In this document: piece by piece, positions 34,170 to 48,112 of the stretch | Layout of the letters: every line of letters begins with the position of its first letter | How positions within the stretch are numbered: the first letter of the stretch is position 1 | NCBI GenBank assembly: GCA_026545225.1 | Contig: CM048849.1 | Coordinates: 30,700,336 to 30,764,335, forward strand | DNA from: Cornus controversa | Lineage: Eukaryota; Streptophyta; Magnoliopsida; Cornales; Cornaceae | Direction: 5' to 3' | Length of the DNA: 64,000 nt | Made by a program: the position numbers and the translations under genes | Notes under the pieces: generated by a model | What the model saw: the letters and a program-made list of their open reading frames with translations, nothing else | What the model was told of the DNA's origin: nothing | Database searches by the model: none

Positions 34170-34730
34170 ATACAATATATATATATATATATATATATGT
34201 TCAGCATATTCTAATTTTCGAGTTGTTAGGGTTCAATAATGTATGATTGAAAACAATGGCAAACAAAATGTTGTAATTCAAAATGTTTTCTTATTGAGGT
34301 TCAGCAAAAAATTGTGTAAGTCTGTTTTATCTTACTTGTAACTTGAACGGTATTTGAATCATTTATAGGAATCCCATATTAGTTTTAAAATAATCATTAA
34401 ATATATACAGAGAGAGAGAGAGGGATACAGGGAGGAGCCAAAGAGAGAGAAAGAGATGATATCTATACTACTATTAAAAGTATAAAGGCTTTCTTTTAGC
34501 TTTCAATACAATTTTTTTTTTATTAAAAAAATAGACACATAAATTATATAAACACACATTTTTTCTGTTTTTTTTTTTTTTACCTCTTTAATATATATAA
34601 AGAAAGTTACCAATTGTACACATTTTATTGGAAGTATAAGAATTATATTAAAATAAAATCATATTTGTAAAAGAAAAAAAAAGATTTTAATATATATATA
34701 AAAAAATGTAATAAAAAAATTACCAAACAA

Positions 34731-34766
<36 letters not shown>

Positions 34767-34961
34767 TTACAAATTGTATTAGAATTCTTTTCTTATTGGA
34801 TTTGTAAGTATGAGAATAATATATATATAAAGAAAGTTTCCAATTCTATTAAAATTCTTTTTTTATTAGATTTCTCATTCTTAACAACACATTTTATTGG
34901 AAGTATGAGAATTATATTAAAATAAAATCATATTAATAAAAGAAAAATAAAATAAAAAGAG

Positions 34962-35009
<48 letters not shown>

Positions 35010-35010
35010 C
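34170..35010. repeat. TA-rich region with a dispersed duplicate
   Basis: TA runs at about 34174-34198, 34734-34753 and 34968-35006 separate two copies of a block (about 34617-34690 and 34890-34965) that share CACATTTTATTGGAAGTAT and AATTATATTAAAATAAAATC. No gene. Confidence 0.6.
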
Positions 35011-35719
35011 CAAACAAAAATAACTACTAATTCTATTGTCTTCTATTAAATAAACTACTAATAAATCATTTTAGTTATAGTAAAATTATTTTGCTAATAG
35101 GCTCCTAAAAATTATCAACTGTTAATATACTCTGAAACTTTATCAATTATCTAAAATAATGATCAAATACATAAATCATGTATAGACAACATGAATTTAT
35201 ACCGAGAGGAGTACAAAGGAATTGAAGAGGTCTATCATAAGGTAAAATTCTATTATATTTTATTTTAAAGTTGAATGATATTAGTTACTCTTGATATTAG
35301 ATAGTTTTTTTTAGTAAATTCTTTCTAATTTTTTTGAAGAATATGGGCTAAAGATGGTATTTGTCACTATAACAAAAAAGAAAATGATAGTTAGTGTTTA
35401 ATAAAAGAACTTTGTTTATCATATTGCAAAAAAAAAAAAGTGAAATGTGATGCTTCAAGTCAACAATTATTTTTGTTGCTCTTTTAATTGGTATAAGATC
35501 TTAATTTTCATTTTGTGAATTTTTTTTTTTTGATAGATTAATCGGTGAGAATGGCATAAACTTTGGTTAGAGCTCTTTGGTGATTAATTATTTTTGAAGT
35601 TCTTTATTTCATTCTCAAAGAGTTCGTGTTTATCATAAACTATACATTTTTTGGTCATATATCACAGCATGAGAATAGACTATTCAGGAGTCAGGACTAT
35701 CCCACATCACTTGAAAACT

Positions 35720-35768
35720 TGAAACACTTGAGTTTCATGTTAGTATAATAATATTTCAATTAATACGA

Positions 35769-35821
<53 letters not shown>

Positions 35822-35939
35822 ATAGTCAAAATTGTGACTATCCCAAAATAGTGAGAATATACTATTTGGGACTAATGAAACACTTGAGTTTCATGTTAGT
35901 GTAATATTATTTCAATTACTACTATATATATATATATAC

Positions 35940-35971
<32 letters not shown>

Positions 35972-35975
35972 TCAA
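35720..35975 (+). repeat. Duplicated block ending in TA/TG microsatellites
   Basis: Two copies of a roughly 160-bp block (CACTTGAGTTTCATGTTAGT, then TATTTCAATTA, then TA run, then TG run) start near 35727 and 35881. The repeat structure suggests slippage or a local duplication. Confidence 0.75.
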
Positions 35976-36139
35976 AATAGTGAAAGCTTGGAACTTTGAA
36001 TAATGGATACTACTACTATCAGGAAAATAGAAAAGTGGTAGTGTATCAATTAAATGCAGTATTTTTGCAGTATTACAAAAAATAAATGAATTTGTACTAT
36101 AAGAGGAGCAACCTGCAAAACCTAACATCAGTTCCATGA

Positions 36140-36959
36140 ATTAAATAAAAGAAAAATATATGTCTTCAACGACATTTTTGAATGGATTTGGTAGTTCAGG
36201 AGTCTATTTGTCTTCTCATTTTTTTTAAAATTTTCACTATTACTTCAAAGTTAAAATCTGTAACTACACGTAGCAATGATTACCAAATTTATATCATATC
36301 CCAAGATGTAGTAAGGGATTTATGTCACCACAAATAGATACTAAAGTAAGTGTTGGTTGATGTTAATTTGATATCTTTAGGTAGTAAATATATCAATTTA
36401 AGCTATATTTTATTTATTGGTGCAAGTATAAATTTAAGTTATATATTTAAAATTTATTTATTTTACTGATTTGATAGCCCATAACATTGTAATACTATAT
36501 GTATTTATTTTTTAATGTTTTATTCAAATCTTGATCATTTTTAATCAATTACATCTCATGTTTGCCTTTTGTTTCAATTTAATTTTTTTCTTTTGATTTT
36601 TAATTTTCACTATTGAAAACAATGTGTAGAAAATTTGGCATTTAATTAATAAAAATAAATTAACAATGGCAACACTTTCCAGCACTTTAGTTTAAGAAAA
36701 AGAAAAATTACTTTATAATTGTTTTCTTTTTCAATTTAAATGGGTAAATATTCTTTTAACCATGTTGAGGATGTTTGACTCATTAGATTTTTCATTTTAT
36801 TCATGTGAGAATAATTTTCTTCATCAAAACTTTGTTTTAGTCCTTGATATGATACTTTAAAATTGTTATAAATATGCAAATAAAATGTAATTAAAGTTTC
36901 AAGTTGACGTTTAATCACGTGCATGGCACATGCATTTTTACAAATATATATATACATAT

Positions 36960-36991
<32 letters not shown>

Positions 36992-38321
36992 ATTGTAGAA
37001 AATCTTTTAGAGAGAGTAGTTTGTGATAAGAGAGAATTTTTGAAAGAGATCGAGTGGATAGAGATCCCAAAAGTGAGAGAGGATTGTGATATATAGTGAC
37101 AGAATTCTACTTGCCTAATGTACCATATAATTTTTTTCCTTTTTAGAATATTTTTGGGTCTTTTATAACATGGGCCGCGGTGAAATATGGGTTGAATATT
37201 TAACACATCTAAACCTCTATAAAAATGGGTTTGATTTTTTCAATCCGTATTTTAAAATAGTTCATTCATATCTATTAAAAAGTGGGTGAATATGAACGGG
37301 TTGACGAATCCAATTTGTCACCCCTAATAGTGACATATATTCTATAAAGCGCACATTTTTTCTGCGTGCCTCCACTGCTGGTGAAGATGACATTTCTAAA
37401 TTATACTTTTTCTGCATTGTTGTCCTAGTCGGGAATCAATGTCATTTTTGCTTTAATTGACAATACTTGCCCTAAGCCATATAACTAGAAAATTTATACC
37501 GTCGGCCAATAAAAAACTTACATTGTTTAAAACTTAAAAAAATTAAAAATGAGTCAATACGGATCTTTCTTCTCCCTTTACAACTCTTTCTCCATATATC
37601 TTTATATTTCCTTTCTAATCTTTCATTTTCTGTTTGTCCTCTCTACTCACTCTTTGGCCAATGAACGGTTTATTCATTGTTAGTTTCATTCTAAACTTAA
37701 GTCATTCACAAGATTAGATAAAACTCTCACAAAGAAAACAGAGAGCAACAAGTAGATAAAAATTGTAGTGTTTGAAATAATAATTTTTTTATTTTTTATT
37801 TTTTATTTTTGAAAAATTGTAATGTTTGCGCCAAGTCTGCCCAAGCATACAAGGCACAGATAACATTTTTCATTTTGAAATTATTTACAGTGTGAACAGT
37901 GTTGAGCAATTTGTGTCTGCATTGGTGACTTTGGATCTTATCTTTTAAGTGTTTTTGTCAAAGTTTCAAAATTAGTACATAGAAGAAAAGACTTTTGAGC
38001 GCTTTTGTCAAAGTTTCAAAAATAGTACAAGGAACAGGAAGAAAAGGAAAAAAAATAGTATCAGCATCTCACCGACAACACATTGATTGAATTCACTTTC
38101 TTTTTTTTTTCTTCTAAACTCTCCTTCCAACCAACCAACATTAGGCCAACTAGGACTTCACACAAAACCAACATTAAGCCCGACCCAGCAACAACAAGCC
38201 CAGCTAGAACTGGCATGAACCCACCAAAAACAACATTGGGCTCGTTTTTGTTCGGTTTACGTCTGATAAGCCACTTGATTGTATACCTTTTCTTCTATTT
38301 AATATACTAATTTGCTTTGCC

Positions 38322-38358
<37 letters not shown>

Positions 38359-39135
38359 CGTGCCTACGGTACTATCATACACTCACACTCGTGACCATTA
38401 AATAGAGTGATTTTAGACCGTAGATAGCAAAAGACATTTTGGATCATATAATTAATTTTTTAACCACTTTTGATCGTTAGATTGGGTTTTTTGTCCTTAT
38501 TATACCAAGCTTATATATATATATATATATATATGGTGGATCGTGTTTTTTTGTGTCTCTACTGTTTCACGGATCGGATCGAATTTTTAGTCCAACGAAT
38601 TGGTGGCAGGTTCATAAAATAGGAATCCATAGTTTACAGATGGAATTACAGATTAGGGTTTCAAAAATCTAATCCGATCCATGAATTTGATCTGTGCCAA
38701 TTTGTTATAATATAATATATATATATATATAAAATATCTTAGTTGGTAGCTAGTACTTGATTGCTTTGTGTGGGGTTTCTTGTTTGTTTGGATGTATTGT
38801 CTTGGTGTAAATTAAGTGAATCTAAGTTTTTCTATTTAATTGTGAGATGAAAAGAATTCTTAATTATGTTAGCAAATCATGCACTGAGGAGGTGTTAATT
38901 TCTGCTTTGTCTTTAGATTAATAAATTGTTCAAAGGTTTTTAACTGGTTCTTTCAAGCAAATCACCAAGATCTCTCAGGTTGGGTTAGGATTTGATGTAA
39001 TATATATGGATGATAATTATGTGAATTTCATGAGCTTACTTAAAAGCAAGCTGGGAAGTAACCATCATACAAATTAAAAGAAAAGGGTTAAATTTTGAAG
39101 TTGTGTCAAGATTGATTTCTTAAAATGGATCACAT
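36140..39135. other. AT-rich intergenic DNA
   Basis: GA run at 36961-36986, TA runs near 38328-38355, 38514-38534 and 38714-38731. Short open frames here (such as 36736-37206 minus) are low-complexity and have no recognisable domain. No gene supported. Confidence 0.4.
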
Positions 39136-39139
39136 CACA

Positions 39140-40175
39140 CCTATATAATTGTTTTATTCTATTCCTCTATGCCTTGACCAAAAGTACGGCCATACTTTTA
39201 GGGAGACCTTTTGATAGAGAAAAGAGGAATTTGGAAGGTTGAAGACCTCCCATAAGAGCTGCAAAGGCCACCTTATCATTGGCCCCATCTACTTGTAACA
39301 TCTCAACATTGAAATGATTAACATAATCTCGTAATGACTCACCTTTGTGTTATTTCACATTCAACAAATACGTTGGGGGTTTTCTGAGCCGTCGACTCAC
39401 TATGAAGTGTGAAACGAATTAACAACTTAGTTTTCCAAAACTATGAATGGATCCTGGCTCCAAACTGTTAAACCAGGATTGAGCTGAACCCTTCAAGGTG
39501 GTAAGGAAGGCTCTGCATAGTATTTTATTTGGTGCTTCTTGTAGAAGCATAAGTGATTTAAATGTCTCAAAGTGTTCAAGGGGATCTCGGGTCCCATCAA
39601 AGCTTTCAATAGTTAGGCTGAAAGGCAAGTTGGTCTTTCGTACCAGGTCTTCTATGGAAACAAGACCCTTCATAGCCTGTGCCATACCTTCAACCCTGGC
39701 TCTTAAATCTTGCCTCTATACGTCAAAATGAGCAGCACCTTCTGTTGCAACAGTACTCCCATGGTGTTGATTACTCAGTTCGATGCATTGCCATGTATGC
39801 CCTATATGACTCTATTCGCCATCCTCAACATCCCGAGGTAAGTTATTATTCACACCGTCAACCTCTTCTAGGTTGAAGAGACCGTCTTGACCATAGATTG
39901 GGGGAGCATGAGGATCTCGGAGAAGGGGCAGATCCTGATTGACAGGAAGGTGACCAGGCGGGCCCTGACTGTTTGAAAGCCCCCAGTGAACAGGTGGACG
40001 ACCAGGAGGGTCCCCTTCATGAGGAAGCACGAAATCGACAAGGGGGAGGCAGAGCTAGACGTTGCAAAATGGTAGCATTTTGTTGGACCAGCATGTTCAC
40101 ATTTTGATTTAAAGTCTGAACTTGTCGTTCCAACACTACAACCCGTTCACTGTCTTGCGGGACGACTTGGGGGAC
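39140..40175 (-). pseudogene. Ty3/gypsy gag fragment (second element)
   Basis: Minus-strand frames carry LPFSLTIESFDGTRDPLEHF, then LCRAFLTTLKGSAQSWFNSL and EPGSIHSFGKLS, the canonical plant gypsy Gag core, followed downstream by HKGESLRDYVNHFN-like sequence. Upstream is a proline/glycine-rich segment (about 39812-40030). It is an isolated, broken fragment of an old element, not part of the 612-20323 copy. No LTRs seen. Confidence 0.75.
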
Positions 40176-41560
40176 CCCATCGTTTAGGCTTCATTTGGAT
40201 TGAGGGATTTGGAAGGATAAAGAGAGAAAAGAAATGAGAGGATAGAGCATGTTGTGTTTTGGGTGAGTATTTTGAAAAGAAAAGAAAGTATAAGGAAAGA
40301 TATCAATCTCTCCTTATCCCTCAATTGCAATCCTCTCAAAAATGAGAAGATTGGGAAGGAAAGAATTGGAACTTAAGTATAACTTTCATAATACCAAAAT
40401 TGATCTCACTATTTTAACACAAATTTTTTTTATTACTTTTGAGTCCCACTAGGGCATCTCACATATTCTTTTATCTCTTCTATACTCATTTGGCACAACA
40501 AGCCCTCTCCTCTTCTCCAACTCCAGCGTCCTCCATTTCTGGTATGTTTCAATTTCTGCTTTCTTTATCCTTTGCAACCGATTTGTTCTTGCTCAAGGTG
40601 CTTTATAATTTATTAGTTGTTTGTCTTGTTAGTAGTGTTGAAGATAAAACTTCATCTTTTTTGCAAGAGTGAAATTTAAAAGTCTTATCTACATTACTTG
40701 AACGGATATGTTCTCATTCTCATTACCTTATGATTTGCATATCTATCTACAGTCGTGATTACAGTTTAATTACAATTCATGAATACCCAGCCTTGCTGCC
40801 TCAAGGACTGATTCTTTGATGACGCACCTTATTTTGCTAAAATCACTAAATGAATATATTCATTTGCTCAAGCATTTGACAAGTTGAAGAGCTTCATGAT
40901 GCATCAATTTTGTCTCTTGGATGTTCTTGATTTGTAGTACTGTAATTTAGATAGTAAATAATGGATGTCACAGTTTCAGTTGAAACTATGTGCACTTAAA
41001 TAGAAACTTATTGTCTCTCACCTAATTCCATGACTTTGGCAAGTAGGACATGCGATTTTTGGCATACTATACCAGAAAACAAAATGGTTGAATAATTTGA
41101 AAGAAAAATACCAGATTCATTAGACTCATAGCACATATGAAAATAACATTGGCTTATTATTGCTAATCAATTAAATTAAATTGCCTATATGTATGGCAAT
41201 CAAACTAGCTAGACAAACTTGGCTTTTTGAGCATTTTATGATCTAGCATTTGATTAAACAGAAATTTATAACAAACCAGAGATGAAGAAGCTTCCTTTGC
41301 CACTCATCTGAAGAAATAGTTGACAGTTGTGTGCTAGATTCTCAATGTCACCAGCAATTGGAATTATATATTTGACCCCAAAAAGTTGGGTTGAATAAAC
41401 TCAAGTTTTATTTTAAATTTTAACTCTTGTTGGTCTTTGGAAAGAATAATGAAAATTAAAAGCCAGAATTGCAATTAAATTGGATATCATTATACTTAAT
41501 TAGTTATTTTAATTGGCATTATGAACGAAAATGTACAAGTTCTAATCAAATTGGTCGACT
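40176..41560. other. Non-coding DNA between two retroelement fragments
   Basis: GGCTTCATTTGGATTGAGGG at about 40188 resembles the end of a small DNA element, but no partner end was identified. No gene recognised. Confidence 0.35.
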
Positions 41561-41581
41561 CATGTAGGTGGTAATGAAATT

Positions 41582-43294
41582 GTGGAAGTAATTGATGATA
41601 CACATGCACATATAGAAAATCCTACACCACATGAGGAAGTTCCAAAGTCTAGTAATTCTAGGGTTCGAAGTAGTCATTTATTGACCAATGTGATAGAGCC
41701 ATGGGAGGAGAGAAATACTAGGAGTATAGTCCGAGATAGTATAGGACACTCATGTCATATGGCTCAGTTTGAACCTAAGAATGTTGATGAAGCTCTTCAA
41801 AGTTCTGATTGGCTTGTAGCAATGCAAGAAGTGTTAAATCAATTTGTAAAAAATGATGTTTGGGAGTTAGTGCCTCAACCTAGGGATGTGAACATTATAG
41901 GAACTAAATGGATTTTCAAAAATAAACTTGATGAGAATGGAATTGTAATGAGAAATAAAGTTAGGTTAGTTGCACAAGGATATACTCAAGTTAAAGGAAC
42001 TGACTTTGATGAAATTTTTGCACCAGTTACTAGACTTGAGTCTATTCGTCTTCTTCTTGCTCTTGTATGTCACTTTAAATTCAAAATATTTTAAATGGAT
42101 GTTAAAAGTACTTTTCTAAATGATATTTTTTAAGAAGAAGTGTATGTAGCTCAACCTAAGAATTTTGTTGACCCACATAATCCTGATCATGTGTTTCATT
42201 TGAAAAAGGCTCTCTATGGTTTGAAACAAGCTCCTAGAGCATGGTATGAAAAATTGAATTTTTATCTGTTGCATAAGGGCTTTAGGAGAGAGGGAGTTAA
42301 TAAAACTTTATTCATAATCAGGAAAAGGAAAAACTTGCTTGTTGCTTAAATCTATGTGGATGATATTATTTTTGGTTCTACTTTTGATAACCTTGTTCAT
42401 GAGTTTGCTAAAGATATGAGTAATACTTTTGAAATGAGCATGGTTGGTGAACTAACATTTTTTCTTGGACTCCAGGTGAAGCAATTTGATGATGGAATTT
42501 TTATATCTCAAACTAGGTATGTAAATGAGTTAGTCAAAAAATTTGGTTTGGAAGGTTCCAAACATGTGCAAACTCCTATGAGTACTTCTTTCAAGTTGGA
42601 AAAGAACTCTGATTCTAAGAGAGTTGATCCTTTATTATATAGGAGAATGATTGGCCGCATGTTGTATTTAATAACAAGTAGGGCTGACATTGCATTTAGT
42701 GTAGGAGTATGTACTAGGTATCAAACTGATCCTAGAGAACAACATCTCATTGCAGTCAAGCGCATTATTAGATATGTCAATAATTCTTTGAATTATGGAT
42801 TACGTTTTTCTATAGAGTCTAATTCTAAGATTGCAGGTTACATTGATGTCGATTGGAATGGTAACAAGGATGATAGAAAAAGTACTTAAGGTGGTTGTTT
42901 CTATATTGGTACTAATCTTGTTTCATGGTACAACAAGAAGCAAAATTGTGTTTCCTTATTATCTTGTGAAGCTGAGTATTACTGCTGGAAGTTGTTGCAC
43001 ACAACTACTTTAGATGAAGCAGATACTACTAGATTATGGAATTGAACAATGTGCAATGTCTATCTTTTGTGATAACAATAGTACAATCAATATCTCAAAT
43101 AATCTAATTTTGCATACTAGGACAAAACACATTGACATTTGACATCATTTTATTCGAGAATTAGTTGAACAAAATGTCGTGTCTTTGGAGAAAGTGTATA
43201 TTGATAATAATTTATCTGATATTCTCACAAAGCCTTTAGATGCTTCTAGGTTTCATTGTCTTAGGAAATCTATAGGCATTTGTTGTCTTGATTA
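41582..43294 (+). pseudogene. Copia Pol remnant (RT and RNase H)
   Basis: Diagnostic copia motifs in order: SSDWLVAMQEVLNQFVKNDV-like lead-in, GTKWIFKNKLDENG, RLVAQGYTQVKGTDFDEIFA then PVTRLESIRLLLA (about 41960-42065), [20 protein letters not shown] (about 42197-42256), YVDDIIFGS (about 42353), VGELTFFLGLQV, LYLITSRADIAFSVG, and RNase H pieces to TKHID and ILTKPL near 43230. Broken. Confidence 0.85.
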
Positions 43295-44617
43295 GATTGC
43301 ATAATATTAACATAATCTAGAAAGGAATTTCATACTCATCTTGTGAGTCTAGATTATGCATTGAACCTTGTAATTTTAGATTTTATTTTTATTTTTTTTA
43401 AAGTTAAGCAAATCATATTAGAATGAGTATGTTGAATACAAGGAAGTTAATGACACATAGATTACATGTGTATGACATACTATGGCTAAAAGTTGAAGAT
43501 TTTGGTTTTGGTTACTTATTTCATTTAGTAGATGAATCATGATGAGTACATTTACTAAATTATTTTTATGTCATTGTTTTGGTCAAAGATAGTGTTGATG
43601 TGATAGAGCATTATCTTGAGAATTGAAGGTTCAATATTGTGCTAAAGACCAAAAAGAGTGATAAGTAAGAAAAATTTTTATCAACAGCTAGAAAAGAAAA
43701 GAAAAGACTTAAAAAAATGAAAAATTGTTGTTGAGCATATTCTTATAGAAAAGGCTACCTTCGGAATTTATTCGAAGGTACCACTACAACATAAATTTTT
43801 AATGAGATATCTTTTGAAAAAGAGTTGTTTTGAGGAAATAGCTGGCTACCCGTAAGATTGAAGGCCACCGAATATGTATGTGTGAGGAACAGAAAAAGAA
43901 AAATCTAAAAATCTGTGCACATGTTGATTGTTTGATTTCTTAGTGAGTATAATATCATTGAAGTATTGTCTGAAAATTTGAACAATTGACAAACAAAATC
44001 TTTTGGCTTATGAAAATTTATGATGATTTTACAACACTTATTAAGTGTGTGAAACTAATTGATTAAGCTTTGATTTTAGTTTGCTGTGTTCATATAGTCT
44101 TGTTGAGTCAATATTTTCTAGTGTTTACATATACAAGTTCTATATGCTTGCTTGCTTCCTCCTTATTATTATTTTTTCTTTCTTTTCAAGTCCCTTGTCA
44201 ATTTGTGACAAAAAGGCAAAGAGATTTTGGAAGTATATTAGAGAGACTTTGTGACTTTCAAGGGGAGAGTTGTCTAGTCATTTATCATTTATTATCATTT
44301 ATCATTAAGGGGGAGATGAGTTGTTTAAGAGAGAGCATTTCATATGCATTGGCATTCCATGCTTAGTATCTTGATTATGTTTATGCTTATCTATTTTTAT
44401 TAAGCTTTCATGAAAGTATCTTTGAGTGTTGTTTTGCAGAGTATTGAGGTTCATCATAGTTGCTAAATATAGGTGTTCTTTATATTTGCCACGCGCTCAA
44501 GATCAGAGTGACTGCTCAGTTTGGCTCAATTATATTTTTTTTACAATATAATAATTTATCTTTTTTGCTACGGGGTAAATTACATATTGTCAAGGTTGAT
44601 TTTGTCACGAAATTGCT
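43295..44617 (+). other. Post-pol non-coding spacer of the copia remnant
   Basis: About 1.3 kb with no recognisable domain. Lineages of the Sire type may carry an envelope-like frame here, but none is supported. Confidence 0.4.
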
Positions 44618-44629
44618 AAAGGGGGAGAT
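44618..44629 (+). other. Polypurine tract of the copia remnant
   Basis: AAAGGGGGAGAT immediately before TGTGAG at 44630. Confidence 0.65.
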
Positions 44630-45940
44630 TGTGAGATATATAATTGTAATTGACAAATTTTGATGTCAAAACTTGTTGATCGAGTTGTAATTTGTGTTTG
44701 ATTTTGTGTCTCTATCTTCAAAACTGAACGAAAAGTGTCTCAATACTGTGGATTTGATGAGGACATCACTTAGAACAGGTTTGTGAGTGAGGACACTATG
44801 TTTTGAATTTTGGTGGGCTTAGGACTTAGAAAATATGTTTTACATGTATAAAACTGAATTTCTTCAAAGTCCCACCAGTCCCCATATATGAGGAGCGGTC
44901 TAACTTCTCTCGGGACCGTTGAAATTCTACATATCTGAAAAGTCCCACCGGTCCCCAAAATATAAGACCGGTCTAACTTTTCTTAGGACTTTGGAATTTC
45001 TAAGTATCTGCAAAAGTTCCACTGGTCCCCAATTTTTAGGACCAGTCTAACTTAGCTGATGCGCACGAAAATTTTCTTTTTGGATCCGAATTGTTTTCCT
45101 AGTCAATCCAAACTTCTCTAAAACTTTCCTTAGATGTTTTAAATTTGTTTTCCAAGTAGACTAAGGACTTTAAACCTTATAAATACCTCTTTATGCTTCA
45201 ACCTAAAGTGGGGGGAGATGAGAAACTCAATGATTTAATATTTAGAGCCAATAATATATTTTGAAAACTAAAAGAAAGATTTATGAGAGAAAATCTTCAT
45301 TGATTTTTATTTTTGAGAGCACACACACATGGAGTGTTTAAGTTGTGATGTTCTTATTTATCTGATCAATGAAATTTTCAAGACATCATCAGTCTACACA
45401 ATTGATCAAGAGTAGCAGAAGTGGTTCCTTGAAACTACAAAGATTTTATCTGAAGAAGAAGAGAAATGATCACTACGAAGGGAACGAAATACTTGCTAAG
45501 TATTTTTGTTTTTTCAACTACCCTTCTGGAAGAATTATGACGTTAGTTGGAAGTCTATAGCAGTTGGATGTGTTATCGCAATTGTAAGTCCGAGGTGTTC
45601 CGTATCAAGTTCTTGTCAGAATGGAGTGGGTGTGAGTCTGGGACAGAGTCTGATATACTTTGCTTCAAGATAGTGGATTAGTTTCTCTAGGATTTTCTGC
45701 CTCACCCCTATGATTTTTCCCTTCCTTGGATTTTCACGTAAAATTTCTGGTGTCATCTCTAACTTTTCTTTACTTTCTCTATTTATTTTATGTTTGATTT
45801 GGATGCTTAATTGATAATAATTGTGGGTAATTAATCAATCATAAAAATTGGGCAAGAAGACCTATTCACCCCCTTCTAGGTCTAAGGATTAGTATTGGAC
45901 TCTAAATTAACTGAACCATTTTCGCACTGCGTAACTCACA
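44630..45940 (+). repeat. 3' LTR of the copia remnant
   Basis: 1,311 bp, TGTGAGATAT to GTAACTCACA. Includes three diverged copies (starting about 44868, 44939 and 45014) of a 72-75 bp block with CCCACCGGTCCCC and GACCGGTCTAACTT-type words. Confidence 0.85.
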
Positions 45941-46702
45941 ACATCAAGCTTAAAGATTCAAGTATTTAAATAACTTATTGAATAATAATAATAATATGCA
46001 TACATTAAAATTTTATGGTTTCATAGAGAACCAAATAATAGGAAAAAATGAGATTTTTTAAATCTTAATTTGTGTACAGGCTATTCTACTATCTACTGTA
46101 ATTTCTTAGGGTTTCACAAACCTCCATGGATAGCTTGATAGAGGGAATCATTAGAGAAAGCTTGAAAAGAGAAATTCGCAAGATTTTTCCAAAAGGACAT
46201 ACAGTCGCTAAAACAGCCATATCTTCTTCATCCGATATCGAATTAAGTCATTATTTTTTCCAAAGTGAATATAACAAATAAAGCTATGTCGTTTAAAATC
46301 TTCAAAATTTTGAAATTCGAAAAAGCTTTCCGATCAACCTGTAAAGTTGAGTTTTTTATGTTGTTAGGATTGCTTTGAATATGCTTTGATGTTTTAGCTG
46401 TAACTTTTTATCTACACATCAGATTGAGTTAGGTCTTATATAAAAAGAAAGGTAATTAGACAACTATGTGGTAAAAAAAATCAACCGAAAAGGAGTTCAA
46501 CTAATGCCAGAAAAGTTCATTTGAAGTTGATGTTCTTGGTCCCATTTTTCTCAGAACATTAGTCAATAAAACGGACATATCTTTTTGTCCGATATCGAAA
46601 TGACTTGAAACTAGTGGCAAATTGAAGCTAACGTTCGTGGCCATCATGTGGAAAAAAATTAGCTCAAAAGGAGTTCGTTTGATAACATCAGTTAGTAAAA
46701 TG
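45941..46702. repeat. Degenerate repeats of about 180 bp
   Basis: Related blocks near 46215, 46395 and 46575 share a CATATCTT(T/C)TT...TCCGATATCGAA core followed by GACTTGAAACTAG-like and AAAAGGAGTTC words. A fourth block resumes at about 48115, beyond the inserted LTR. Confidence 0.55.
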
Positions 46703-48112
46703 TGTGACGTATATATTTGTAATTAAAAATCTTTGGTGTCAAAAAAATATATGATTGAGTTATAATCTTTCATTATTATTTTTGTAATTGATCATGGGGT
46801 TGAAGACTGAGAGCTTGGATAGTGTTCTTTATCAATGCATCATTTGAAGAATGCATCAATGATCTAGACAAGTAACTCCATAAGTTAAAGCATTCAAGTG
46901 GCTACAAATGAGTATAAACATCATTGATCATGATTAAAGTATCATTTAGTCCAGGTAAGTTGGTGAGGATATATAGGATTTTGAAAACTTGGTTTTTGGC
47001 CTTGAAAATTAGAGTTTCGGAGCAAAATTTTCATATTCTCAACGTTGGACCAGTCTAAGGGTTTCTTGGGAGGCCTCTCGGGTCTTCGATTTTTGAAGAA
47101 CATAGCTAGACAGGTGTAAGAAACCTCTGGACGGGTTTATAAGGTCTCATCATCTCAATTATGAGATTTTAACAGGGCTAGACCAGTCCAAGAAAGCCCT
47201 AGACCGGTCCATGGATGGTGATGTGGCATTTTTGCTTTATAAATGTTCTATTTTGATTGAGATTGGTCTCTGAACTTTTCTTAAACACCGGGATTAATTT
47301 TCAATTGGTTTTTAACTTGTTTTTCAAGGAGATTTAGGCCTTCAACATCTATATAAATACTCATATGTTTTCTCTCTAATTAATGTTTTTAAGGACCTTT
47401 CATTACACATAAGAGAAATTACTTTTAGAGAGAGAGAGCAATTGAGATATCTTTCAACAAAGAATTTATTGTTCTATTTATATTTTTGAGAGCACACACA
47501 CAGAGAGTGTTTAAGTTATGATACTCTTCTCAATCTGATCAACGAATTCTCAAAAATATCATTCGTTTACACAGTTTGATTAGAGCAGTAGTGGTGGTTC
47601 CTTAATACTACTTGATTCTATCTAAAAAGAAAGGAGAAATGATTGCCATGAAGGGAACAAAATACTTGTAGAGTATTTGTATTCTTTTAGCTACCCTTCT
47701 AAAAGGATTATGACGTTAGCCAGGAGTCTGCAACAATTAGCGAGGAGTCGCAAGAAAAAGCTTGAGGCATTCCGCATCAATTTTTTATCAGAGTGGAGTG
47801 GATGTGAGTTTGGGACAGAGTTTGTTGTACTTTTCTTTGAGATAGCGGATTGCTTTCTCTGGAGCCGTCTGCCTCACTCCCGTGATTTTTTCCTTCCTAC
47901 GAATTTCACGTAAAATTTTTGGTATTATCTCTAACTTTTTTTACTTGCTTTATTTATTTTGTAATTGGTTTGGATGCTTTATTATTAATCATTGTGGGTA
48001 ATTATCAATCATAAAAATTGGGCAAGAAAGACCTATTCACCCTCCCTCTAGGTCTAAAGATTAACATCTCACACTAAATTACCTCACCTGTTTCTGCACC
48101 ACGTAACTCACA
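46703..48112 (+). repeat. Solo LTR, Ty1/copia, diverged copy
   Basis: Starts TGTGACGTATATATTTG and ends CACGTAACTCACA; collinear with 44630-45940 (for example CAATCATAAAAATTGGGCAAG and CTATTCACCCTCCCTCTAGG near the end). Flanks AAATG and AAACC are not a clean duplication, but the 180-bp repeat on the left continues on the right, which supports an insertion. No internal region. Confidence 0.75.

Larger units (their letters stand above)
41565..45940 (+). mobile_element. Ty1/copia remnant with 3' LTR
   Basis: The right part of a copia element: reverse transcriptase and RNase H remnants, a 1.3-kb non-coding stretch, a purine tract and the 3' LTR. No 5' LTR or gag was found in this window, so it is a partial, broken copy with several breaks. 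The long LTR, long post-pol spacer and AAAGGGGGAGATTG tract suggest a Sire/Maximus-like lineage (inference). Two more LTRs of this family are at 27143-28330 (reverse) and 46703-48112. Confidence 0.8.

Noticed and set aside
36736-37206. 156-codon minus-strand frame
   Set aside because: Built over GA and TA microsatellite sequence, low complexity, with no recognisable family.
44070-44366. Envelope-like frame of a Sire-type copia element
   Set aside because: Short frame, no transmembrane or known envelope-like features beyond a hydrophobic stretch; composition like the surrounding spacer.
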